Assembly (NCBI GenBank): GCA_021234155.1
Contig: JAJEKV010000097.1
Span: 1,738,001 to 1,802,000, forward strand
Origin: Isoetes taiwanensis
Taxonomy: Eukaryota > Streptophyta > Lycopodiopsida > Isoetales > Isoetaceae
Direction: 5' to 3'
Length of the DNA stretch: 64,000 nucleotides
Shown: one piece after another, positions 43,205 to 55,354 of the stretch
Layout of the letters: each line of letters starts with the position of its first letter
Position numbering within the stretch: the stretch's first letter is position 1
Notes under the pieces: generated by a model
Seen by the model: the letters and a program-made list of their open reading frames with translations, nothing else
The model's database searches: none
Told to the model about the DNA's origin: nothing
Position numbers and translations under genes: made by a program

Positions 43205-43850
43205 CAGACCATCATCTTAGACAATATGTGAAGAAAAGAACCAGACCTAACAAGAAAGCAAAGGACATATTATTGACCATCATCTTAGACAATATGTGAA
43301 GAAAAGAACCAGACCTAACAAGAAAGCAAAGGACATATTATAGAATGCCAAAGGCACTATCTACAATCTTAATGGACGTTGTAGCATATCTCGCACATGC
43401 ATGTAGCATAAACAATCCTCATTAGAAATTATTGGCCATAACAAGAAACTTTGCATAAGGAATATAATTACACACGATCAACACGCATCAACCCATCCCC
43501 TGTATAATTCTGCTGCATCAACCGGCATCAACATGGGTCTATAATCTCCCTTTACACAACATAATGCACTTCAATCAATTTCCTTTGGACAATAGCATAT
43601 CAATTTGTCCAGTGCATATCAATCAGTTGCCATTGGATACCTGTGTTGTCTTGCTGTAGTCGTACCACCCACCCATCCCCTCAGATAATTCTCGCTGCAT
43701 GAACACGCATCACACAAAGTTTATAATCTCCATCCACACGACATAATGCACTTCAATCAATTTCCTTTGGACAATAGCATATCAATTTGTCCAAGAACAT
43801 ATCAATCGCTTGTCATTGGATACCCGTGTTGTCTTAGTGTAGCGATGCAC
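43205..43850. repeat. Two sets of tandem duplications
   Basis: A ~66-bp unit (ACCATCATCTTAGACAATAT to GCAAAGGACATATTAT) is repeated exactly at about 43209-43274 and 43276-43342. A ~182-bp unit (ATAATGCACTTCAATCAATT, GGACAATAGCATATCAATTT, TTGGATACC.GTGTTGTCTT) occurs at about 43560-43660 and 43742-43842, with ACCCATCCCCT.TATAATTC sequences between. Non-coding. Confidence 0.85.
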
Positions 43851-44904
43851 TGTTGGAAACTATGGCTGGTCTAAAAAAAAACTGCACGCGAAAACAAACT
43901 TTTGCACCTCCCTTCCATCATAGAGCAAAAGCGAGGGTAACGATTAAAACAAATGGCGGCAGCCTACTTTGCCTAATTGCTACGCGACTTGCAACTTATC
44001 TAACTATAAAAGTAGTCTGCCGTTGGTTTTATCCTTACAGAGTTCATAAATAAAGGAACTTACCAAGCTTCGCATCTTATGGCATATTCTTAGCATACCA
44101 AGATCCGAGCATACCTGGTTTCTTTTGCTTTTTCCAAGAGGGTGGATGTTGTTTCGCGATTGGATAATTGCATAGCAGAATTAGAAGAAACTAAACATGA
44201 ATGTATTGCCCACCAAGATAAAAAGGACTTCAGACTTTAGACGGTCCAAAGAAAGGAGCTTGAAAGAAAATATTTAACAAGTTTAACGATCTTTATACAG
44301 TAGCACATCAATGAGTTGTGAACTAAAAAATGAGATTCAATAACTAGCATTCGTGATAACATTGAGGGCAGAAAAATATGTTGTGTGTTTATACCGATTC
44401 CTTGTCCTAGCCTTCCGAGCTTAAAGAATTTAATAAATGGGACTTATATAAAGACAAGTCTTTGCTAACAAGTAGAAGATGCTTCGATTCTCCATCACCA
44501 AATCCTTGGTACAAGCTCTGGGGCACAAACAAATTAAGATTCATATCCCTAATTTGCGAGAATGAGCACAAACCGAACATATTTGATTTTAAACACTTAA
44601 TTCCTTCCTCCTGGTTTTCGAGTTCTAGAGGATTTGACGAAACGGACTTTATACAAGGTTCTAACAAGTTCAAAGATTTGGTAGACAAGTTAGCACATAA
44701 GTTAGTTTGGCTAATGCACCGCCATGGTAGAGAATTGGAAGATTAGTGAAGCACGCCAAAATCAAACAAAACATAAGCATAAAACCTAACCTCCGTGAGA
44801 GCCTTCAAATCCTCCTTTCCGATGGCGATGAGTCGAAGGCAGATAATTAGGGTTCTCGATGCAATTTGGGGCAACCGGAAACGGGCCAGCAAGAATCGAA
44901 CACC
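43851..44904. other. No gene seen
   Basis: Frames at 43853-44053, 44407-44688 and 44462-44746 show no domain, splice or composition signal. Nothing is supportable. Confidence 0.4.
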
Positions 44905-45000
44905 GGTTCCCCCCCTTCTTCCAACACCGGTTCCCAATTCCCCCCTTCTTCCAACACCACCGGTTCCAATTCCCCCTTCTTCCAACACCGTTCCCACACC
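44905..45000. repeat. ~30-bp tandem repeat
   Basis: Three to four copies of CACCGGTTCC followed by CCCCCTTCTTCCAA, with small length differences. It leads directly into the dispersed repeat at 44940-45210. Confidence 0.85.
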
Positions 45001-45210
45001 AGCCTTATAAACCTCGCTCTAATGCTTGGCGGTGCCGGTTAACCGTTCCACACCAACAAGACAAGAAACAATGGCGTAATCGAGAGTTTACTGTGTAAGA
45101 GCAGTTTTTGAGGCAAATCCAAAGATATCCTAGGTATATTCTAGCATATACCTAGGATATGCCAAAAGCCCACATAAACAAGGGTTTACCTAGGGGCAAC
45201 CCAAAAAGAG
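44940..45210. repeat. Dispersed repeat, copy 2 of 2
   Basis: Related to 42350-42605, same orientation, including the CCTAGG inverted pair (AGATATCCTAGGTATATTC ... ATATACCTAGGATA). The pair lies about 2.6 kb apart. Confidence 0.75.
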
Positions 45211-45279
45211 GGCTTTTGTTGTGAGCCCTTGGATGTTGGACCATTGAAACAAAAAAGCTAAATAAACGACGAGGAAGTT

Positions 45280-45540
45280 GTTCAAGCCGCAGTGGAGATC
45301 CAGAACAAACTGCCATCCAGAAGCACAAATGGCAAGGTACCAGACGAGCTATGGTATGGCACTAAACCTGATTTTTCTAAATATAAAGCCTATGGCTGCT
45401 TGAGTTATGCACATATACCAGAGGAAATTAGACAAAAACTTGATGATAGATCAGTGGAATGCTATCTGGTAGGTTATGATAACCAATCTAAAGGGTACGA
45501 AGAAATGGTGCACTCTAGATGTACGCATTAGTACATCCAT
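45280..45540 (+). pseudogene. Ty1/Copia integrase C-terminal fragment
   Basis: The frame reads LPSRSTNGKVPDELWYGTKP, then DFSKYKAYGCLSYAHIPEE and DRSVECYLVGYDNQSKGY. It matches the end of Copia integrase (P.E.W.G.KP....L..FGC..Y.H.P...R.KLD......F.GY). It is cut off on both sides and is unrelated in reading to the young Copia at 7.6-12.8 kb. Confidence 0.85.
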
Positions 45541-47130
45541 TCGAATACGCCATGAAATCTTAGGAAAACCTTTGTGAAAAGCGTACAAAAACACAAAGCA
45601 AACCCCATGTTATTATGCTACATATTGGACTAGAGTGGAAGCCGTGCTTCTCTATTAGTTCACACTTAGTGCAACTAAGTACCTGATACTGGTCATGGGA
45701 ATTCACTAACCAATGCGAATTCAATATTCTTGCATTTCTGGTGAGCTTGCTCCTAAGTAATCAATATATCAATTGTGGTTATTCGTGAATTCCAATTGGA
45801 TTCTCTATCCCAACTTCCAAACTTGATTCTCTTATTTCAAGCATTATCAAGAATCCTTACATACATGTATACTACTTTGATAACAAGTGGTGATTCAGAC
45901 TACCCTTTATGGGCTTTGTTAACTATTCCATGGCATGTCTGGCCCTGCCAGCTTAACGCCATTCCTCTAAGATGATTTTCTTCGTAAGTCTGACAACCTA
46001 CATATCCGTATTATGTGAACCCTTTAATCACCAATTTTGAGTTCCCACATTCACATTCCAATTCGTGACCCTTTTCCGTAGGGAAGCTTACAATAAGAAA
46101 TTTACCTTCATCAAACATATCCTAGACCACCATGCGGTAAGTTTGATAATGCTATTGCATTCTATATTGCTTATTCTTTCACAAGGCTAAGGAATCCTTT
46201 TCCTCCCTCTTCAGAATATTTGCTAATCAAGCAATCCTTTGCTTTTGGAAGTGAATCTTAGAAGTATATGCATCCAGTTTAGAACTTATCTAATACACAG
46301 CTTGGATGATATATACTTAAAAGTTTTGACCACTCTCTAAGCCCGACTTATAAGAGATTTGACTCCTCCCTAATTATCGTATGATGGTGTTCCTAGTCAA
46401 ACCTCACGAACTCAAAGGCTTTCCTTGCAATATAGAGCAATAAAACCCTTAATTATATGCTTGCACCCCTTTTTTTTGTATAGAGTCAAAGATTCTAATA
46501 ACTTTAGTAGTTGATTATAACTGGCTTCTATATCCTAACACCCCAAGTAATGCATCATCAAATTCCAATTCGATCTGCAACCCCAATCCAATACATTGGC
46601 AAAGACGACTTCTAGGCCCCTTACATGCTCAATTTGTGAGGTACTTTGATGCTCATGCCACATTGATTCCTAAAGATCACGACTTTAAGGTACTCAGTGT
46701 ATTCCTCATCAAGAACTACTATCTCACTTGACATAAGTCACTAGACTTTGTCATCCTTTAAATGATCTTTATGATAGGTGTCAATGATCTACCATTGCAT
46801 CATAAGTGATCAATATGGTGTCCATCCATATATGTGTTTGATGTTAATATAGAGTTTATGCAAAAAGTCAAGCAATTCCGTCTAGCACGACCAATTGGTC
46901 CTGAAGACTCTGAACAACTTATGGAATTACATGGACCTTAGTTATCCATCACTTTCCAAGTGAAACCACCATGTTCTCCATACCTGAACTCTCATTAGAG
47001 GTTCTTGTTGTGCATAGCCGTACTTTTCTTGCTTTAACTTAGAGCTAATTCCAGTCATTCTCGACTTTGCTCAATAGCACAACCCTTATATTTGCTTGCA
47101 CGTGTCTTGCATCTCATGACTTGCCTAAGA
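45541..47130. other. No gene seen
   Basis: No frame with domain evidence. The sequence following the Copia integrase scrap shows stops in all frames and may be degraded Copia pol. No motif can be cited. Confidence 0.4.
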
Positions 47131-47134
47131 AAAG

Positions 47135-48505
47135 AGGACACACTCAGTAGTGGAACATTATCCAAGCACTCCATCATGCATCAACTATGACATTGGGAGC
47201 ATTTATGGAGAGCAGTAGATGTAAAACAGAATCATTATTCACAGCATTTGTAGATTTCAAAACTACTCTTGTTAAAGTGTGTAGATGATATATTGTCTAC
47301 TAGAATTAGTACTTTAGGTGGTGCTCTTTGCTCTTAAAAGCAAAATCCATGACGACCATACAGGCATAATAGAAAAAATGGTATATCTTGGTGGCATGTC
47401 TAGTCATCTATGGTCAGTGACACATGACATGTCATTTGCTAACAAGTAGTACTAAACTAGATCATAGAGGCAATTTGGCGACAAAGTGGGTGTGGCCATA
47501 TCAAGTTTACCAGAAAAAATGGAAGGAAAAGGGATCAAATCACCAGGATTGCATTGCTTGTGTTACACGATTGGAGGTTCTATGCATCATGCCATGGCCT
47601 GCCTGCATTTAATTTATAGGAGAATTGCTTTTACCAGAGCCAGATGTTGTGGATGACAATGCTTTACTTAATGTACCCCCAATAGCTGCCAGGACCACAG
47701 TTTCAGAAAAGAGAGCACACTCAGTGGTGAAACATTATCCAAGCACTCCACCATGCATCGAACTATAACATTAGGAGCATTTATGAAGAGCAGTAAATGT
47801 AAAACAGAACCATTCTTCACAGCATTTGTAGATTTCAAAACTACTCTTGTTAAAGTGTGTAGCCGATAAATTGGCAACTAGAATTAGTACTTTAGTTGGT
47901 GTTTGTTGCTCTTGAAAGCAAAATTCGTGACGTCCATACAGGCGTAATACAAAAAAATGGTACATCTATGTGGCATATCTAGTCATCTATGGACAGTGTC
48001 ACATGACATGTCATTTGCTAATAAATAGTACTAAACTAGATCATAGAGGCAATTTGGCAACAGAGTGGGTGTGGCCATATCAAGTTTAACATAAAAATAG
48101 AAGGAGAAAGAGTCAAATTGCCAAGATTGCATTGCTTGTGTTAAACAATTGAGATTCCATGCCTCATGCCATGGCCTGCCTGCATTGAATTCATAGGAGA
48201 ATTCCTTTTACTAGAGCCAGAGGTTGTGAATGGGAATGCTTTACTTAATGTACCCCCAATAGCTTCCATGACCACAGTTTCAGAAAAGAGGGCCACTCAG
48301 TGGTGAAACATCATCCAAGCACTCAATCATGCATCAATTATAACATGTGGGAGCATGTATATAGAGCAGTAGATGTAAAATGCATAGCATTTGTAGATTT
48401 CAAAACTACTCTCGTTAAAGTGTGTAGATGATAAATTGTCGACTAAAATTAGTACTTTAGGTGGTGCTCATTGCTCTTAAAAGCAAAATCCGTGACGACC
48501 ATATA
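47135..48505. repeat. Three tandem copies of a ~560-bp unit
   Basis: Unit starts near 47135, 47700 and 48268. Each has ACTCAGT.GTG.AACAT, AGCACTC, then ACAGCATTTGTAGATTTC or its equivalent, AAAACTACTCTTGTTAAAGT, ATTAGTACTTTAG.TGGTG, CATGACATGTCATTTGCTAA and TAGATCATAGAGGCAATTTG. The third copy is truncated. Copies differ by roughly a tenth of positions by eye. No protein can be recognised. Confidence 0.85.
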
Positions 48506-48544
48506 GGCACCTAATACAAAAATTGGGCGTCGCACGGATACAAA

Positions 48545-48640
48545 AAGGTAGTTGGACGAGGCAAAGTTTGAACTCGCAATTTTTTAGTTACAAGTCACAC
48601 ACCTTAACTAGATAAACTACCAATACTCATTGAAGACATT
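48545..48640 (-). mobile_element. tRNA-derived SINE-like head
   Basis: The minus strand reads TAGTTTATCTAGTTAAGG, then GTGACTTGTAACTA, then GCGAGTTCAAAC. These match RNA polymerase III A-box and B-box spacing of a degenerate tRNA. It cannot form a complete tRNA cloverleaf (the acceptor is not paired), so it is probably a SINE. Confidence 0.45.
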
Positions 48641-49876
48641 ACCTTGCATCTTCCTTACATGAGTATCAACCTCTAGGAGGTTCTGGAACATTCCAAAACT
48701 TAGGTGCATATGTATAAATATCCTGCATGCATTCGTGCAGAAAAGCGGCCTATTTTTAAGTATATAAAGGGGTTTTCGACACAAGGATGGGTATTTTGGT
48801 TCAACGCCAGTCTTAAGCCTTCTAGGGATGGGTATTCTGTTTTTGAGCCATTGTACTCTTGATTCTTCATCATATATCAGATTCTTTGCCGAACTTGGCA
48901 TATTGCTTATATATTTCTCACATATTTTCCACGTATTTTTCTTGTTTTGTAGTAGGTTCATGACAGTGTGAGCCAAAATTCTTATTCCGTTCTAGCCAGT
49001 CCGGGAATTTTCATTTATCTTGGAGAATCAATTGGCGAGTATTGTGCAGAGATTGAGAAAATTGTTGCATTGTTCTATTAACGCTATCCTGAGTTGAAGA
49101 GGAATGTTGAGGGGCTTGATGAGGGACATCAACAAATATAGTTGGATGGCCAAAGCAATCCAAAAACAGAGAAATGGAGGTGGCAAGTAGAGAAGGCACT
49201 GCTTGGGCTTGGTGTCTCAACACATAGCAATTGTCATCTCCGCATTCTGATTTTCAAGGTTAGATTCTCACAAAATAACATACTGGGCACCTTAAAGTGC
49301 TGCCATACTGAGTTGGACATGCGACGTGGATAGGTTAAAATTTTAGAAAAAAAGGAGAAAAAGGAAGGGAAAAGCAAATTCTGTTCTATTCTTCTATCTA
49401 GTTTTGTATGTTCATAAGTTTTAACAATGTGTTTAAATCAAGAGTCAAAAGGCAAGCACCGTTGATTCTTGCCTTTGGGACACTGCATCTTCAATTTTTG
49501 TGCTTATATCTAAAAATTGAATTGAATTGAATTTGATCATCCATGGATTGCCCATAGAACTGCTTTGTTGCACTACTTTGGCCCACATAACTACTTTGTT
49601 GCACTACTCTAAAGAATTCGAAGTAAAAAAGGTCGTGAGTTTTGAGGAGGAAAGTAGTTTCGAACATGCTGAAAATCATTTATTTGCCATATATATTGCC
49701 AATTCTGCGGCGTATATAATTCCCCATAACTAACTAACTACTACATATTAAATCGAGGAATTATTCCGTGGGCATATCCTACTCTAACGGGTCACCTGAG
49801 AGCGGCGCCGCCAGCATTGGGAGGCGCCGCCTAGTTCTTGGTTGCTACGGGAGACTGTCATGCTTGATTTTGTCGC
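48641..49876. other. No gene seen
   Basis: Several short frames without domains. The last ~130 bp (49790-49870) is GC-rich (GAGAGCGGCGCCGCC, GGGAGGCGCCGCC) and is probably the 5' leader or promoter of the gene starting at 49877. Confidence 0.45.
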
Positions 49877-51263
49877 ATGGAAGAACAGAAACATGATGAC
49901 GATGAGGAGCGATGGGAAACCAGCAACATGGAATACGGCAAATTCTATCGCATTTTTGTCGAGGTAAACAAAACATCACAGCAATTAGGCTTAAGCATCT
50001 TCAAATTGTTGGCATGTCACAAAGTCTTCTAGGTAACAGCAAGAATTCCTGCATGCTGGTGTAAAAAATGTGGCTCAGGGAAATTGTTGATTTTTTTTCA
50101 ATGAGTTATGTGCAGAAAGAAAAACGGAAAGAACAGAAAGTGGAAGAGGATATTCATGCTGAATGTCGTAAGAAATTGGATGAAGTTAATCAACAATTGC
50201 GAGACATCCGTGAACAGATTAATCTGCTGCGGTTGCAACAACCAACTGCTCAAAGTCCAGCAACAGCGGGTCTGCATTCTCACATTATCTAACTTTGTCT
50301 ACAGAGACTTGTTGCATGCCCTAATTGGATGGGTCCTTATGTGTCCACTTAAAAATAATAAGGAATGGAGCTGTATGTGGAATCAATTTCTTCTTCAGAC
50401 ATGCTATAATTGGTAATTTTAAAGCTTAATGGATCATTTTGTTGGAAAGTTTTTGCAAGCTTAATTTCTTGTTTTCCCTTTCAGATGTACCAACATCAAG
50501 TCCAAGAAATAAGTTTGAGTCAGTCCAAAAGGGGAAGTATCGAAGGGGGAAGTTTGATGGAGAAGAAGCAGTTCAAAGGGAAAAGTGTGATGATGAAGAA
50601 CAATGCTCCTCTCGTGAGCCCCGTGAGCGCTGGGATCTAAAACCTGATTCAAAGGGAAATTATATCAAAGAAGAAAAACAAAGTACTAGCCCAGTCAAGT
50701 AAGTTGTTCTATGACATAGTTCCTCTGCTGTGTAGAAATCTATTTCTTTCGTATATTGTTGCATTGAACTTGTCTTTCCAAAACATTCTTCCTGCTTGAA
50801 ACAAGCATTGAACATTGTCAGAGCATGTGGAATGATACAGAATGTATGCAGGCAATATATAGCAAAGGTAACACCAACTAAACGAAAGATGAAGGCTCAT
50901 GCTGATAAGAGGATTGAAAAGGAGAGATTAGCAAGGATTGATCCCGAAACAGCCAAATACAATTTCTACAAGTACTATGGTATGCAATATTCCTTCTTGC
51001 TTATTTTCATCTTTTATATCAATCTAGATAGAAGCAGAACTAAATTGTCATTGCCTTAACAGGCCATGAATTAATCAATATTGATCGTTTCTAAAAGATA
51101 ACTATTTCCAGGTTTTGCAGGTCAAGGAGCAAAAACCAGTTGGGGCCACAACTTGCCTCTTGGACAGGACGTTCCTCATGCTTTAAGAGCTCCAATTGAT
51201 TATGACCCAGACAAGTATCCCCCAGTCACAAAGAAATCAAATGATTCATCACCACGACAGTGA
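49877..51263 (+). CDS. Uncharacterised basic coiled-coil protein, 254 aa, five exons
   Basis: My model joins 49877-49963, 50116-50269, 50485-50698, 50822-50979 and 51112-51263. All introns are GT-AG and the frame stays open for 254 codons to TGA 51261-51263. The N-terminus is acidic (MEEQKHDDDEERW) and includes MEYGKFYRIFVE. Residues ~30-70 are a charged coiled coil (KKLDEVNQQLRDIREQINLL). The middle is hydrophilic and Lys/Glu/Ser-rich. The C-terminal half has KRKMKAHADKRIEKERLARI, then DPETAKYNFYKYYGFAGQGA, and a proline-rich end with RAPIDYDPDKYPPV. No membrane segment or signal peptide. Composition suggests a nuclear protein, but I do not recognise the family. It is convergent with DRP1, 800 bp apart. 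Confidence 0.75.
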
Positions 51264-52063
51264 TGTATAACTTACTATGAATGAAATTGCAGTTCTTTAA
51301 CACGGAAGAAGATCATGTTCTCTTATTTAAGATCTCTTTTCTTTTCTTTTTGCTTCTGCCATGATCGAATTTACTGGTTTGCAGTAATCCTCGCCTTTAA
51401 TAAGGTGCTTTTCGAGACAATCGGATTGGATACATTTCATGGTGGCATCCTGCCGACTAATACCAGACTAAATAACTTGTTAATCAACAGCTATATAAAT
51501 GCTGGTTTTGGGAAACCTGGCCGTTGCATAATGTTAACAAATTAAACATATGATGTGAATAGTGGAGGACAGGACTATATGGTTGCCCTTAGCCTCCTAT
51601 TGTGAGAAGCAAATGTCAAATGCCTGTTACGAAATACCAAAGAGAAGTGCATGTAGATGTATTAACTCAAGGTAAAAACAGTTATGTCGATTCCCTGATG
51701 TTTTTGCTGCTTTCATACAGGCTGGATTGGAACAGCTTTAATGAACTTTTGAGTAACACAACATCCATAAGATCTGAAATCACATTTACTCAGAGGGATG
51801 AATATTTTATATAACCGTGTACAAACAGGTAACATTGTCTATATAAGAATCTCCATGTACAAAAAACATCCCTTTCTCGGACCACAAAATCACAATATGA
51901 AAGATCCCTGTATAAGAACGCAGCATGGATAGAATATGCATCCAGTCCAATCAGTGATTGAAGCTCTTTTGACTGGCAATCTCCAGCTTATTGTCCATGA
52001 TCCTATTGAACAAATTTCATGAATTGAAGTGGTATTGTACAATGCTAAAATTTGAAGCCACGA

Positions 52064-55000
52064 CTACTTCCCCCAAACTACTGAATCAATTTCATCACGA
52101 GCATTCTTGTAAAGTTCTAGCCTTTTTGCACATGCTAAACGCCGTTCCATCAAGGCAGGATCTTCATCAAGCATAGATGAAAGTTGCTTTCCCTGTAAGC
52201 CATGATTGCTTATTAAACGTTCAGTTGAATTCCAATGCCAGGAAAATAAAGAGACAATGTACCTCTTTCTTGCCAACTTGTGTATAAAAAGTGTCTAGCA
52301 ATGATCTCTTGGCTTCACGAACTTGACAATGCACCACTGCCTTAGGGATAGAATTTCTCAATGAGTCAGCAATCAATAGAATGTATTGCGAAACATGGGA
52401 CCCTGCACATTGGAAAGAGAGATTGCAAACTTAAGACCAGCTCAAAAGGATGCGAGAAAACAAGACTGAAATATCACTTCCTGCTGTTCATGATTACCAA
52501 TTCTGCGAAGATGAGCATCGCTGTAGCGGTCCATTGTCGTAGACGCAGGATTTCCTCCTTTGTCCATTTCCTGTGGAAGCTTTCGGAAGAATTCTACCGT
52601 CAAGTAACTTCCTTCCATGTCCACCATCCTTGTGACAAACTTCCTTCCCTCTTCTCGGAATTTTTCCAGAGCCTCTACTGCACTAGCAGCCAACTCTGCT
52701 TGAAGTGTTGGGAACCGTCTCAATTCCTATCACAGGATAAACACTTAATTATCATAATGAGTTGCAAATGCAGCAAACAGCAATTAAGAAAAGAAGAAAC
52801 GCACTTGGGTTTCAGAAATCGCTTTCCTTACAAGCTCCTTCAATACAAAATGGACCTGTCATCACCCATACGTCAATAAAATCAAAAAGTTTGGAAGTAT
52901 TGATACACAATTATCACATGACCCTATAATTCTTACCGCATCCACAGAGGCCTCTGCCGGTCCTCTGAAGAGACCTAAAGCACCCTCAATAAGTCGCCGA
53001 TAACCTTGCTCCGGTGCTATTAAATGTGGTTGGTAACCATCTGCCTCCGAAACAACTTTCTTCACATTCTGCATTGATAAATGCCTGTCTAAAGGCAATT
53101 TCTTGAATGCAGCAGGTAGCTGACTATCAAAAACCGTATATATCCGCTCACCACCAGGCCGCCTTCAGAATCATTACAGCAAATTTCATCATAAGAATGT
53201 GAAAACCATTTAATATTAGTTTGTAAGTTGTTATAAGAAATATATACATACCCTCCATCAAGATGAGATTTGAAAACCTGATCAAACGCCCTGCAAAGTT
53301 CCAAGATGGTATAAAGTTGTGCCTGCAAAACGTACAATGAATGAATACCGTTAAGCCTTGCTGCAAAAAAAATCATCAGCGAAACATAACTTGAGTCCAC
53401 ACAAAAGTAGGAATATGAGATACGTACCCCTGCATCCCCAGCAATTGGCCTCCCAAGCTGATTCATTTCTGTCTCGAGTTCATCTATTGTCTTGTTTATC
53501 AGGGCTTGAATGCCAGGTAAACGAGCTTTAATAACAGACTCCAGATGCTAATAGGTGATCGAAAGGATATGAATGTGTAAGTGCTCCATGTAATGTGATA
53601 ATTTGAAGTTCAAGAAAATGCATGCATTACCTTTGACAACATTTTACCAAGATACTCAGAACCCATTCGACTCGAGAGGTGACCATAATCTGAACTGGAG
53701 GCAAAATATTCACGTTCCCTTCGACGGGCAGCCATCATGTCTACACTACGGTTAATGTCAGCTTGAGAACGGTTTACTACTCCAACCCAGGGAAATTGCA
53801 GCTTATAGGACCGCCCTTCCAAAACCTGGAATCAGGCTTCATTTAGTTTCAGAAAATGAAGATGCACGTATCACTAAAGAGACTTTATCCTGACACCAAT
53901 TGAAATGCAAGGTACTCACATCCAGTGCATTGGTTCCTTTATCCATGAGGTCCAACTTTGTCAATACCCCAAATGTGCGTTGGCCTGGTAATTATGTAGA
54001 TATTAGCATCTGATAGTGATGCACTCTAGAAAACCTAGTTTTGTGTGTTCTCAATATACCTGCCGGGTCCACTTCCCGAGCAAGCTTCATTGCATCAGAT
54101 GTGGCAATGTCCTGATTTGCTGGCGAAATTGCCAAGATAATAGAATTTTCCTGCGGAGAAGTGTTGAATACAAGAATTAAAGACTGCATTTCACGTTCAC
54201 CTACTTGTCCTCTCTTATAAAATATGAAATTCGAAATAACAAAAGGAGAGAACTCCAAAAATGTGCGTTAAGAGTGCTATATACCTTTTCAACATAAGAA
54301 CGAACCATATTTTCAATTTCTCCTACAATACTGTCAGGCTGGCCCTCTAATAAAAGAAAAAACAAAGAAGGAAAGCAATTACGCATTTAGAAATAGACGG
54401 GTTCAGATAAATATACAAAATCATGCAAGCAAAATCTCACCAACGGCAATTTTTGTCAACCCAGGGAGATCTATCAGGGTCAGGTTTACAACTGCAAATA
54501 TAACAGAAAGGAGATAAATATAAATATGATAAATGAGCAAATGGCGAAGTTAACCAAACCAGAAATGACCAAATAGCATCTTCACAGTAGCACAATCATT
54601 TGATAGTTGAAACGTGTTGATAATAAAAGCTCCTAAATCTGAACATACCATTGGGAGAATAGATACTGAGATGGATAGGTGCGGTAGAGATTTGCTTTGT
54701 TTTCCCTGTAATCCTGTCTGTTTCGTCCTGGATTTCTTTCCTTACAAGGGCTGCAATTTACAAAATTCCAAATTATAGGTCAAGTGTTCTCTGTCCAGGA
54801 AGCATGCAATGATACCAGGAAGCATGCAATGACATATGTTATTAAACAATGTCTCGCTGCGTCCATAATGCAGCAAATGTGTTGTTAAGGATAAATAACT
54901 CACCGAAATCTGTGAACCTCTTCCTAGGTAAATGGAGAAATTCAGCATATTCAGGACCACCATCTGTCTTGTGCAATTGCAGAACGAGTGGCCGTCTTGT

Positions 55001-55354
55001 TACAATTCCTGAAACCAAACCAAAACCTACATAAGCTTGCAAATCACAGGCATCCATGTGATTATCAAAACCAAGGTCCAACCTGAGCCCCTGGGTAAGA
55101 AATCACGGCCCACAATACTCTCCAGAACGGATGATTTTCCCGAGCTCTGAAACGAAGAAGGATGTCAGTGATCTCAAAAATTTATGAGGCAAAAGCCACC
55201 AAGCTCAGAATGTATAGAAGCTGACCTGACCACCTACGACAGCTACAGAAGGCAAGGATTCCCACAAGGTCGGAAGAGTACTGTCGCCTCCATGATCGCC
55301 AAGAACGGTACACGCTCTTTGTATTCTATTGACGAGGCCAATCAAATTTTCCAT
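52064..55354 (-). CDS. DRP1: Dynamin-related protein 1 (phragmoplastin-type GTPase), 609 aa, 16 exons
   Basis: Exons on the minus strand: 55354-55226, 55146-55083, 55008-54904, 54750-54649, 54491-54441, 54346-54285, 54150-54060, 53984-53920, 53825-53631, 53547-53428, 53322-53252, 53162-52937, 52855-52805, 52726-52498, 52402-52263, 52192-52064. Introns are GT-AG and the joined frame is open for 609 codons, the length of plant DRP1 proteins (~610). Start [15 protein letters not shown]; GTPase motifs G1 GGQSSGKSS (residue ~41), G2 VTRRP, G3 DLPG, G4 TKLD; dynamin signature LPRGSG; middle domain; GTPase effector domain ending [18 protein letters not shown]. There is no PH or proline-rich domain, as in the DRP1 class. 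Such proteins constrict membranes at the cell plate and in clathrin-mediated endocytosis. This is an intact, likely functional housekeeping gene. Confidence 0.95.

Noticed and set aside
48545-48640. Functional tRNA
   Set aside because: A- and B-box words are present, but acceptor pairing fails; it is better explained as a SINE head.
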